From NCBI GenBank assembly GCA_927798255.1, contig CAKMMH010000079.1, forward strand, positions 1-7,879: DNA of 7,879 bases. The letters run 5' to 3'. Source of the DNA: an uncultured bacterium (GTDB taxonomy: Bacteria > Bdellovibrionota_C > UBA2361 > CAKMMH01). Below the pieces are notes generated by a model, which saw nothing but the letters and a program-made list of their open reading frames with translations, had not been told where the DNA came from and did not search any database. The translations under genes were made by a program, and so were the position numbers. Shown one piece after another: positions 1 to 5,820 of the stretch (position 1 is the stretch's first letter; every line of letters begins with the position of its first letter).

Positions 1-1
1 T

Positions 2-274
2 GTATATGAAGGAACACTTGAAAAAGTGTTATATCCAAGTTTGCCATTTATGATAACTGTTAATGATGGTAATTTTATTTTTCAAGTTAAAGAAGAAGGA
101 TTTATGCCTGTGATGTTTGATAATAGTAATAATTCAGGTACGATGGAAGTTAGATTTAATGGTGTGATTTTAGTCCTTAAACCTGTTACTATTTCAAAAA
201 ATTTAATTACAGGTAATTTAGTAAATAAAGTTACGGGTGAAAAGGGGACTTGGAGTTTAAAAAGAGTTTTATAA
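2..274 (+). CDS. C-terminal part of an unknown protein (cut by left edge)
   Basis: The reading frame is open from base 2 to a TAA at 272-274, giving about 90 residues. No stop lies upstream in frame, so this is probably the tail of a gene starting outside the window. A GTG at 26 could serve as a start, but I see no convincing ribosome binding site before it. The residues alternate hydrophobic and polar in short stretches (PFMITVNDGNFIFQV, GVILVLKPV, GTWSLKRVL), which suggests a beta-rich fold. No cysteine and no catalytic motif is visible. The next gene starts 8 bp after the stop and encodes an exported protein, so the two are probably co-transcribed and this protein may also be envelope-associated; that last point is inference. 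I do not recognise the family. Confidence 0.6.
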   Translation, partial: VYEGTLEKVLYPSLPFMITVNDGNFIFQVKEEGFMPVMFDNSNNSGTMEVRFNGVILVLKPVTISKNLITGNLVNKVTGEKGTWSLKRVL

Positions 275-282
275 ACTAAGAT

Positions 283-840
283 ATGAAGAGATTATTATTT
301 GTTAAAACATATTTGTTATTTTCTTTTGTTATATGCCAAGTGTTACTTTGTACAACAAGTGCATTTGCAATTAGTGCAAAAAATCTTTTTCATAATCCTC
401 CAGACGCTAGAACTTTTAAATCTGCAGGGTTACCACTTACTCTTAAGGCTGTATTAAATGGTACACGTAATGTTAATAATAAAGTGAAATTGGTTGCAGT
501 TATCGATGGAAAGGCTATAGATGTTGCTTCTAATCAAGTTTATTGGGACGAATATGATAGACCTGTGTATGATTTTGATATTTTTTACCCAAAGAAAACT
601 TTAAGTTATGTTTTCGTAATGGACGAATATGGTGATTCGTTACGTGCAAGTAAAAGTGTGAGTAAAAGATATAGTGTTAAAAGACTTTGTGATTTTCCTA
701 CTTCCTCTGATTCAACGGAAAAATTACAACAAACATTCGATGATGCAAACATTGAAGAAAGAAAAGAAATGGTAATGGATGAGATTTTTAAATTATTAAA
801 ATGGTTTGATGAAAGAGTATCACGTAATGAGAGTAATTAA
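283..840 (+). CDS. Small Sec-exported protein, possible Ig-like beta domain
   Basis: This 185-residue protein of unknown function has a clear N-terminal signal peptide. It shows basic residues at 2, 3 and 8, a hydrophobic core at about 11-23, and a likely signal peptidase I site after AFA at 27-29. Cys23 does not sit in a good lipobox (VLLC), so lipoprotein processing is less likely. Residues about 50-132 are rich in beta-strand-like stretches (LTLKAVLNG, VKLVAVIDGKAIDV, LSYVFVMDEYGD) and resemble an Ig-like or beta-sandwich domain. A single mature cysteine, Cys136, is followed by a charged, probably helical C-terminus (about 146-180). It starts 8 bp after the previous gene, and its last 14 bp overlap the next gene, which points to an operon. 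The site of action is periplasm or outer envelope. The fold assignment is inferred from pattern only. Confidence 0.8.
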   Translation: MKRLLFVKTYLLFSFVICQVLLCTTSAFAISAKNLFHNPPDARTFKSAGLPLTLKAVLNGTRNVNNKVKLVAVIDGKAIDVASNQVYWDEYDRPVYDFDIFYPKKTLSYVFVMDEYGDSLRASKSVSKRYSVKRLCDFPTSSDSTEKLQQTFDDANIEERKEMVMDEIFKLLKWFDERVSRNESN

Positions 841-1471
841 ATTTTTTATAACATTATTATTATCGTTTGCTTCGGCATCTTATGCTGATATTGTAAATGT
901 TTATGTTCCTCAAGATTTTGATAATATAAAAATTGCAAAAGGTGTAGTAGTAGCAAAAGATGGAACATTAAAAATTATTGATAAGACAAATTATATTAAA
1001 TTTAAATCAGGAACGATGGTTACGTTTAACATCGATACCGCTGATAAAGATGTTTTAGTTGGAGCGTTTTCGCAAGACAATAATAATGAAAGAAAGTTTA
1101 GTACAATAAAAACACTTGGAGAATATGTCAAAGACGAGGTAAAACTTCCGGTATGTAGTAATAAAAAAGCTGATATCACTTTGCTTTCAGGTCAAGAATC
1201 AGTCCTTAGTGAATTGGTTACTACAAGAAAAAAAAGGCAAGAGCTTTTATATAAAGAGATTTCAAAATTAATGTCTGAAGATATGATATTTGTTTTAAAT
1301 AATCTTGAAAAATATTTTGGACTAACATATGATGACCCATTAGGATTAGAGCTTCCTAAAGAAGATTTACTTATAAGACTATCATTTTTAAAGCTTGCTA
1401 TTAAAAATTCAGATGCTCACAAATTAAATAGGGTTAGAGTTGAAAAAGAAGCAATTTCAAATACAAAATAG
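827..1471 (+). CDS. Small Sec-exported protein of unknown function
   Basis: I place the start at the ATG at 827 (214 residues) rather than the TTG at 806 or ATG at 809. It then opens with a normal signal peptide: MRVIK, a hydrophobic run FFITLLLSF, and a cleavage site after SYA at 18-20. A GAAAGAG-like purine stretch at 811-817 lies at usable spacing. The mature protein begins with short beta-like segments (about 21-80). It has one cysteine (Cys110) and then a long, highly charged, probably helical half (about 125-205). This order (beta part, single Cys, helical tail) resembles the preceding gene product, so the two may be distant paralogues or partners, although I see no clear residue identity. 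The start overlaps the preceding gene by 14 bp and the end overlaps the next reading frame by 32 bp. I do not recognise a family. Confidence 0.78.
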   Translation: MRVIKFFITLLLSFASASYADIVNVYVPQDFDNIKIAKGVVVAKDGTLKIIDKTNYIKFKSGTMVTFNIDTADKDVLVGAFSQDNNNERKFSTIKTLGEYVKDEVKLPVCSNKKADITLLSGQESVLSELVTTRKKRQELLYKEISKLMSEDMIFVLNNLEKYFGLTYDDPLGLELPKEDLLIRLSFLKLAIKNSDAHKLNRVRVEKEAISNTK

Positions 1472-2399
1472 TGTCGTTAATTTTGATAGAATTCAAAACA
1501 CATTTACAAGTAAACGAAATTTTTTCCAAAGATTAGATAGTAGTGAAGTAAGATTAGTTGATTATTTAATAAGTGTAATGCCACATATTGATACTGAAAG
1601 TTGGAGGAAGAGATTTTTACTAGGTGGCATTTTTGTAAATGGGATTCCTGCAAATTTTGATGATATTATAAATTATCCATGTAATATCGAATATTATGAA
1701 CCAAAATATGATATCGATAATTTAAGCGAATTTTTTCCTAAATTTTGTAAAGATAATATTGTTTATGAGAAAAATGGTATAGTTGTATATTATAAGCCAA
1801 GAAAGCTTCCTACGACTCCTTCAAAGGAACAAAAATTTTATAATTTAAGGTCATATTTAGAAAAATATTATAAAAGTCAGGTACATCTTCCAAGCCGTCT
1901 TGATACATCGACTCAAGGGTTAGTTATTGGAAGCTATCAAGAAGAACGTCATGAGTTTGTACAGAAATTATTTGAGAAAAAGGATATACAGAAATATTAT
2001 ATGTTAAAAGTAAGTGGAGATGTTCCATTTGATGAGTACGATTGTGATTTTAATATTTCTAAAAGTAAAGAACACCCAGTGCTTAGAATTTCAGTCAGTA
2101 ATGAGTCTAATGAAGGGAAGGATGCAAGAACAATTTTTAAAGTTATAAAAAGAAATAGAGAAGAAAATTCTACTATTTTACTTGCTCGTCCTATTACAGG
2201 ACGTACTCATCAGATTAGAGTCCATATTAGCTCGCTTGGGTTTCCGATTATTGGGGATAATTTTTATAACGGTGCTATTAATAGTGAATTGTGCCTTGTG
2301 TGCTTTAAACTCGAATTTAAGGATAGAGATTCGAATTTAATTACAATTAACGCACCTTATAATTTACTTCCCGACTGGTTTCCAAAAGATGTCATTTAA
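1440..2399 (+). CDS. RluA-family pseudouridine synthase with S4-like N-terminus
   Basis: This enzyme isomerises specific uridines to pseudouridine in rRNA or tRNA in the cytoplasm; which RNA position cannot be told from the sequence. The 319-residue product has an S4-like RNA-binding segment at about 29-90 (GGIFVNGIPANFDD), then the RluA catalytic domain. Key motifs are a KP motif at 119-120 (YYKPRKLP), the catalytic loop SRLDTSTQG at 152-160 with catalytic Asp155, KYYMLKVSG at 185-193, and TGRTHQIRVH at 253-262. The family usually has HRLD; here the His is Ser, while Arg153 and Asp155 are kept, so activity is expected. The only plausible start is TTG at 1440. An in-frame TAA lies at 1425-1427, and the next ATG (1578) would cut into the S4 region. 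This gives a 32-bp overlap with the exported-protein gene upstream and suggests translational coupling. Confidence 0.92.
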   Translation: MKKKQFQIQNSVVNFDRIQNTFTSKRNFFQRLDSSEVRLVDYLISVMPHIDTESWRKRFLLGGIFVNGIPANFDDIINYPCNIEYYEPKYDIDNLSEFFPKFCKDNIVYEKNGIVVYYKPRKLPTTPSKEQKFYNLRSYLEKYYKSQVHLPSRLDTSTQGLVIGSYQEERHEFVQKLFEKKDIQKYYMLKVSGDVPFDEYDCDFNISKSKEHPVLRISVSNESNEGKDARTIFKVIKRNREENSTILLARPITGRTHQIRVHISSLGFPIIGDNFYNGAINSELCLVCFKLEFKDRDSNLITINAPYNLLPDWFPKDVI

Positions 2400-2426
2400 T
2401 AAGATACATTAATTGCTTTTAAATAA

Positions 2427-2825
2427 TTAATAATTATAGAATTCGTTGAATTTAATAACTTTTCTTTTCATTCTACTTTTACCACCATTTACAATTTTGA
2501 AACGAGACGCTGCATTCATGCTGCTTAAATCGTTAACTTGAATATTATTAAATTCTTGTTCGATTCTATCATATAGTTCATTTTCAAACTTTTCATTTGC
2601 AACATCTTGAAGCGATTTTTTTCTTTTAGTATTTGCTAATAATTTTTGAACTATATTGTTAAATTGTTTTAAGATTATTTCTCTTTCTGATAATGATAAT
2701 TTTGAGATTTTATTTAATAAATTTATGCAATCTTCCCCACCAACATTTTCAAATAGGGTTTCAATCTGTAATCTCAAACACATCAATTCTTTTGAAAAAT
2801 TATCATCTAAGTTTATATTATCCAT
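2427..2825 (-). CDS. Small helical hypothetical protein
   Basis: This is a 132-residue protein of unknown function. The start at 2825 is preferred over an in-frame ATG at 2864 because AGGA lies 8 bases upstream of it, while the longer version has no visible ribosome binding site. There is no signal peptide or membrane segment, so it is probably cytoplasmic. The sequence looks mostly alpha-helical (about 10-95, rich in Leu, Glu, Lys and Asn). It ends in a basic tail (about 108-124, with KSRMKRK), which could contact nucleic acid; that is only an inference. Two cysteines (16 and 33) do not form a metal-binding motif. It is convergent with the pseudouridine synthase gene (27 bp gap) and divergent from ligA. 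A shadow frame on the plus strand exists but lacks any coding character. Confidence 0.65.
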   Translation of the reverse strand: MDNINLDDNFSKELMCLRLQIETLFENVGGEDCINLLNKISKLSLSEREIILKQFNNIVQKLLANTKRKKSLQDVANEKFENELYDRIEQEFNNIQVNDLSSMNAASRFKIVNGGKSRMKRKVIKFNEFYNY

Positions 2826-2833
2826 ATACCATA

Positions 2834-2837
2834 TCCT
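2834..2837 (-). promoter_or_regulatory. Ribosome binding site that decides the start at 2825
   Basis: On the minus strand AAAAGGATAT precedes the ATG at 2825, with AGGA at 2837-2834 and an 8-base spacer. The alternative ATG at 2864 has no such site, so translation most likely begins at 2825. Confidence 0.6.
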
Positions 2838-3000
2838 TTTTTCTGTGAATTTTACATAGCACAAAGATATAGTCTTAAAAATTAAGGATTTGCTTCTAAA
2901 TTTTTTATATTTAATTTATTATTATTTTAAATTTTCATGTAATTATTTATTATATATGTATATTTTTCATTTTTTGTTAATTTTATGAAGATTTCATGTA

Positions 3001-3007
3001 AAGGGAG
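3001..3007 (+). promoter_or_regulatory. ligA: Probable ribosome binding site of ligA (long spacer)
   Basis: AAGGGAG is the strongest Shine-Dalgarno match in this region and lies 13 bases before the GTG at 3021. The spacer is longer than usual. The alternative ATG at 3057 would give a normal-length ligase start but has only a weak purine stretch (ATAAG) before it. Confidence 0.5.
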
Positions 3008-3020
3008 TATACGGTAAAAA

Positions 3021-4973
3021 GTGGACAATAGTGTAGAAAAAAATAAGCTTGATAAGATGAAAGAGCTAGTAAGCGTTTTAAATGAGGCTTCAAATTCGTA
3101 TTATAGAAAAAACATATCGATAATGACTGATTTTGAGTACGATAAGCTTTATGATGAGCTTCAAGAGCTAGAAAGTAAAACTGGTGTAATCCTTGAAGAT
3201 AGTCCAAGTATTAACGTAGAGCCAGAAATTTCAAATTCTTTAGCGCGTGTTCAGCATAGCGCCCCTATGCTTTCTCTTCAAAAGACAAAGCAAATATCAG
3301 AGCTTATAAATTTTATTCAAGATAGAGAAGGGCTTTTATCGTGGAAATTAGATGGGTTAACGATTGTGTTAACATATGAAAATGGAAAACTTGTAAGTGG
3401 AGTTACAAGAGGAAATGGAATAATAGGTGAGGTAGTAACTGAAAATGTTAAAAAGTTTAAAAATGTACCACTAACCATTGATTATAAAGGAAAACTTATA
3501 TTAAGAGGGGAAGCTATTATTAAGTATTCAGATTTCAATAAGATGAATGAAGATTCTGGGGATATATATAAAAATCCAAGAAATCTATGTTCAGGTTCTG
3601 TTAGACAGCTAGATAGTGAAGTAACTGCTAAAAGAAATGTTAATTGTGTTATTTTTTCGTTAATTGAGTCATCAGATTTTATTTCAAATTCTAAGAAAGA
3701 GTGTTTTGAATTTTTAACAAAACTTGGATTTCAAGTTGTAGAAAGTGAAATTGTAAATAAAAATAATTTAAAAGAGAAAGTTCTGGTTTTTAAGGAAAGA
3801 GTAAAAAGTTATGATATTCCATCTGATGGATTAGTGCTTACATTTGATGATATTTCTTATTCGAAAAGTTTAGGGGCAACTGCAAAATTTCCAAGACATT
3901 CAATGGCGTTTAAGTGGCAAGATGAGACAGCGAAAACTACATTAAGAAGTATAGATTGGCTTGTATCAAGGACTGGGCTTATAAATCCTGTCGCTATTTT
4001 TGATCCGGTAGAACTTGAGGGAACGACTGTATCTCGTGCGTCACTTCATAATGTATCAATTTTACAAGGATTAGAAATTGGTATAGGAGATGAAATTTCG
4101 GTATATAAAGCAAATATGATTATTCCACAAATTGCAGAAAATTTTACAAAAAGTAATAACTTAGAAATTCCTAAGATTTGTCCTGTATGTAAAGCAGAGG
4201 CAAGAATAGTTATGGATTCTGATGTTAAGTATTTATATTGTACAAATGAGTTTTGTAGTGCAAAGTTTTTAAAGAAATTAAGTTTATTTGTAAGTCGAAA
4301 TGCAATGAATATTGAGGGAATATCAGAGGCAATTTTGAATAAACTTATAAGTGAAGGAATGATAAAGAGGTATTCTGATATTTATAAACTTGAACAGTAT
4401 AAAGGGCGTATTATTCTTTTTGAAGGTTTTGGTGAAAAATCATATAACAATTTAATTTCATCAATTGAAAAATCAAGAAATGTTAAGCTTGAGAATTTTA
4501 TTTATGCTCTTGGTATTCCAGACATTGGCTTATCGCGTGCAAAGCTTATATGTAGTAAATTTAATAATGATTATGAAAAAATATGCGCTCTTACATTTCA
4601 AGAGCTTAGCAATATTGATGGAATAGGTGAAGTTATTGCAAAGGAGTGGGTCGATGAGTTTAATAATGAGACATTTAGGGAAGAATTAAATAATTTAACA
4701 TTAGAAGTTAATTTCATAAAAGAAGAGAAAAAAGATACGTCATTAAATGATTTAACGTTTGTAATTACAGGAAGTGTAAATAATTTTAAAAATCGAGATG
4801 AGCTTATAAAATATATAGAAGATAGAGGTGGAAAAGTTTTAAAAGCGATATCTAATAATGTTAAATATCTTATAAATAATGATGTAACTTCAACTTCTAC
4901 TAAAAATATGAAAGCAAAAGAATTAGGTATTAAGATTATTAGTGAAGATGAATTGGTAAGAGGGGAGTTTTAG
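3021..4973 (+). CDS. ligA: NAD-dependent DNA ligase LigA
   Basis: This enzyme seals nicks in DNA during replication and repair, using NAD+ as adenylate donor. The 650-residue length is normal for the family. Domains in order: Ia NAD-binding region (YYRKN at 27-31, DFEYDKLYDEL at 37-47); adenylation domain with the KxDG motif KLDG at 109-112 (nucleophile Lys109) and RGEA at 162-165; OB-fold (about 303-380); four-cysteine zinc finger (Cys387, 390, 407, 412); helix-hairpin-helix repeats (FEGFGEKS, LGIPDIGLSRAK, IDGIGEVIAKEW); and a C-terminal BRCT domain (about 573-650). The usual TRGDG motif reads TRGNG at 129-133, which I recall from a clostridial-type subgroup. Start is GTG at 3021, supported by AAGGGAG upstream; ATG at 3057 is the alternative and would still keep domain Ia. 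Its own promoter is expected, because the upstream gene is divergent. It ends in TAG just before the heptameric element. Confidence 0.97.
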   Translation: MDNSVEKNKLDKMKELVSVLNEASNSYYRKNISIMTDFEYDKLYDELQELESKTGVILEDSPSINVEPEISNSLARVQHSAPMLSLQKTKQISELINFIQDREGLLSWKLDGLTIVLTYENGKLVSGVTRGNGIIGEVVTENVKKFKNVPLTIDYKGKLILRGEAIIKYSDFNKMNEDSGDIYKNPRNLCSGSVRQLDSEVTAKRNVNCVIFSLIESSDFISNSKKECFEFLTKLGFQVVESEIVNKNNLKEKVLVFKERVKSYDIPSDGLVLTFDDISYSKSLGATAKFPRHSMAFKWQDETAKTTLRSIDWLVSRTGLINPVAIFDPVELEGTTVSRASLHNVSILQGLEIGIGDEISVYKANMIIPQIAENFTKSNNLEIPKICPVCKAEARIVMDSDVKYLYCTNEFCSAKFLKKLSLFVSRNAMNIEGISEAILNKLISEGMIKRYSDIYKLEQYKGRIILFEGFGEKSYNNLISSIEKSRNVKLENFIYALGIPDIGLSRAKLICSKFNNDYEKICALTFQELSNIDGIGEVIAKEWVDEFNNETFREELNNLTLEVNFIKEEKKDTSLNDLTFVITGSVNNFKNRDELIKYIEDRGGKVLKAISNNVKYLINNDVTSTSTKNMKAKELGIKIISEDELVRGEF

Positions 4974-4979
4974 TAATAC

Positions 4980-5098
4980 TGGAAGCTGGTGGCAGATAGC
5001 TGCAATCTGAATTCCGCATTCAGCTTTCAGCTATCTGCTACCTGAAACCTGACACTTGATACCTAATTCTTGGACTCTGCTTTCTGATATCAAATATC
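4980..5098. repeat. Heptameric repeat element, 17 units of TGNNNNC
   Basis: Seventeen consecutive 7-bp units run without a single slip between the ends of two convergent genes. T is at position 1 in 12 of 17 units, G at position 2 in 15, and C at position 7 in 15, while the middle bases vary. Position 6 is arranged in blocks along the array: three G, five T, five C, four T. Adjacent units are often near copies (TGAAACC, TGACACT; AGCTTTC, AGCTATC). The unit before (4973-4979) also ends in C but overlaps the ligA stop codon. GC is 51 of 119, far above the surrounding AT-rich DNA. This looks like a degenerate short tandem array or a mobile or structural repeat of foreign composition. It has no evident coding role, and its function is unknown. 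Confidence 0.85.
4988..5042. other. Long imperfect hairpin within the heptameric element
   Basis: Arms 4988-5012 and 5018-5042 pair across 25 positions, with 22 Watson-Crick pairs, one G-T pair (4991 with 5039) and two mismatches (5003/5027 and 5006/5024), around a 5-base loop TCCGC at 5013-5017. The outer 15 positions are uninterrupted. The structure could form in RNA from either strand, or as a cruciform. It may stop ligA transcription and transcription from the convergent gene, but neither side carries an immediate T-run, so it is not a classical intrinsic terminator. Confidence 0.75.
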
Positions 5099-5100
5099 AC

Positions 5101-5114
5101 GAAAAAATTTTTTC
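5101..5114. other. A6T6 palindrome between convergent genes
   Basis: GAAAAAATTTTTTC is a perfect 14-bp palindrome just after the heptamer array and 3 bp outside the phosphoribosyltransferase stop codon. Its A-tract and T-tract could bend DNA. With the upstream hairpin it could supply a T-run for termination of ligA transcripts, although about 60 bases separate the two. Confidence 0.4.
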
Positions 5115-5117
5115 TTA

Positions 5118-5651
5118 TTAATAATTATTTAATATAACAGGGCCGCCTGTATATGCTGAAATTACAGGAACTGGGCCAGGACCAAATGTTCTATCAATTA
5201 ATGCAACCCAAGATAAAATTGGAATTCCTTTTAATGATAATTTTGTGTGGGCTTCTAGGGTAGATCTTGCAGTTGTGATAACATCTGTTATTAAGACAGT
5301 GTTAAACCCTTTATACTTTTCAAAATATCCTGTTGCTGCTTTGCTTTTTAAATACTGATCAAAAACAATTTCTTCAGTGCAAGGGATAATTTCAGAATAA
5401 ACTGCGTATAGTCTTTCAGCAAAAAAACTATATCCTCCTGGTAGTTTTAAAAATAATTGTGGCTCTTGAGGTGATAAAACATTTTTTATCCTATATGCTA
5501 CATGTTCAGCACAAATATTTAAATCTTCTTCACTTAAGTCTTCTACTCTGTAGAAATAATTACTTTGACATCTTGAGCCAATGCTTATAGGTTCTTGATA
5601 ATATTCAGTGATGTTTTCAAAAATCTTATTTATATCATCAGGAGAATACAT
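5118..5651 (-). CDS. Orotate phosphoribosyltransferase-like protein (PyrE-like)
   Basis: This 177-residue type I phosphoribosyltransferase probably uses PRPP. The order of motifs resembles orotate phosphoribosyltransferase, which makes OMP in pyrimidine synthesis: GSRCQSNYFYRV at 25-36 (compare SGR.SPYY), LPGGYSFFAERL at 70-81, a loop with YLKSKAATGYFEKYKG at 100-115 (compare RKE.K.HG...EG), PRPP-binding TVLITDVITTARST at 118-131, and SWVALIDRT at 147-155 (compare VLVDR). Several catalytic positions are altered: the first acid of the usual acidic pair is Thr122, and in my hand alignment the loop Arg, second Lys and His positions are Leu101, Ala105 and Thr107. It may be a diverged PyrE or a paralogue with another base as substrate. 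No signal peptide. AAAAAAGGAA at 5670-5661 supports the ATG at 5651. Its 3' end faces ligA and its 5' end faces ispG. Confidence 0.75.
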   Translation of the reverse strand: MYSPDDINKIFENITEYYQEPISIGSRCQSNYFYRVEDLSEEDLNICAEHVAYRIKNVLSPQEPQLFLKLPGGYSFFAERLYAVYSEIIPCTEEIVFDQYLKSKAATGYFEKYKGFNTVLITDVITTARSTLEAHTKLSLKGIPILSWVALIDRTFGPGPVPVISAYTGGPVILNNY

Positions 5652-5757
5652 TTTATAATTTTCCTTTTTTAAATTTTTAAATGATTATATTAATATAACT
5701 TATAAATAAAATAACTTTGTATATATAATTTATAAGTAATTTATATTAAAATAAATA

Positions 5758-5785
5758 TTAAGATTTTTAGCAAGTAAAATATAAT
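5758..5785 (+). promoter_or_regulatory. ispG: Candidate ispG promoter
   Basis: A perfect TATAAT at 5780-5785 follows TTAAGA (5758-5763, four of six matches to TTGACA) with a 16-bp spacer. It lies 35 bp before the ispG start, leaving room for the AGGTGAG ribosome binding site at 5808-5814. The whole 169-bp gap (5652-5820) is very AT-rich, so TATAAT-like strings are expected by chance. The promoter for the divergent phosphoribosyltransferase must also lie in this gap, possibly with its -10 at 5689-5684 on the minus strand. Confidence 0.35.
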
Positions 5786-5820
5786 GTTTTTATGTAATTT
5801 ATTAGTTAGGTGAGTATTTA

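Larger units (their letters stand above)
2826..3020. promoter_or_regulatory. AT-rich divergent intergenic region before ligA
   Basis: This 195-bp gap between a minus-strand hypothetical gene and ligA must hold both promoters. It is almost wholly A and T. I cannot place convincing -35/-10 pairs: a TTGTTA at 2974-2979 with TGTAAA at 2997-3002 would start transcription downstream of the ligA ribosome binding site. A 10-bp direct repeat TTTCATGTAA occurs at 2933-2942 and 2992-3001, the second copy running into the ligA ribosome binding site. It could be an operator, but AT-rich DNA makes chance repeats likely. Confidence 0.4.

Noticed and set aside
13..30. Perfect 7-bp inverted repeat AACACTT/AAGTGTT around a GAAA loop
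   Set aside because: It lies inside an open coding frame and is not followed by a T-run, so a terminator or regulatory role is not supported.
991..1179. Minus-strand open frame of 62 codons
   Set aside because: It is a shadow of the exported-protein gene on the plus strand, with no ribosome binding site or recognisable motif.
2408..2431. Possible terminator between convergent genes (ATTAATT/AATTAAT, 10-base loop)
   Set aside because: The stem is all A-T and overlaps the end of the minus-strand gene; in DNA this AT-rich it is expected by chance.
2656..2859. Plus-strand open frame of 67 codons
   Set aside because: It lies opposite the hypothetical gene, which has a good ribosome binding site; this frame is only its complement.
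4980..5098. Heptamer element considered as a CRISPR array or an integron attC site
   Set aside because: Units are 7 bp with no repeat-spacer organisation, and the hairpin lacks the paired GTTRRRY/RYYYAAC core sites expected of attC.
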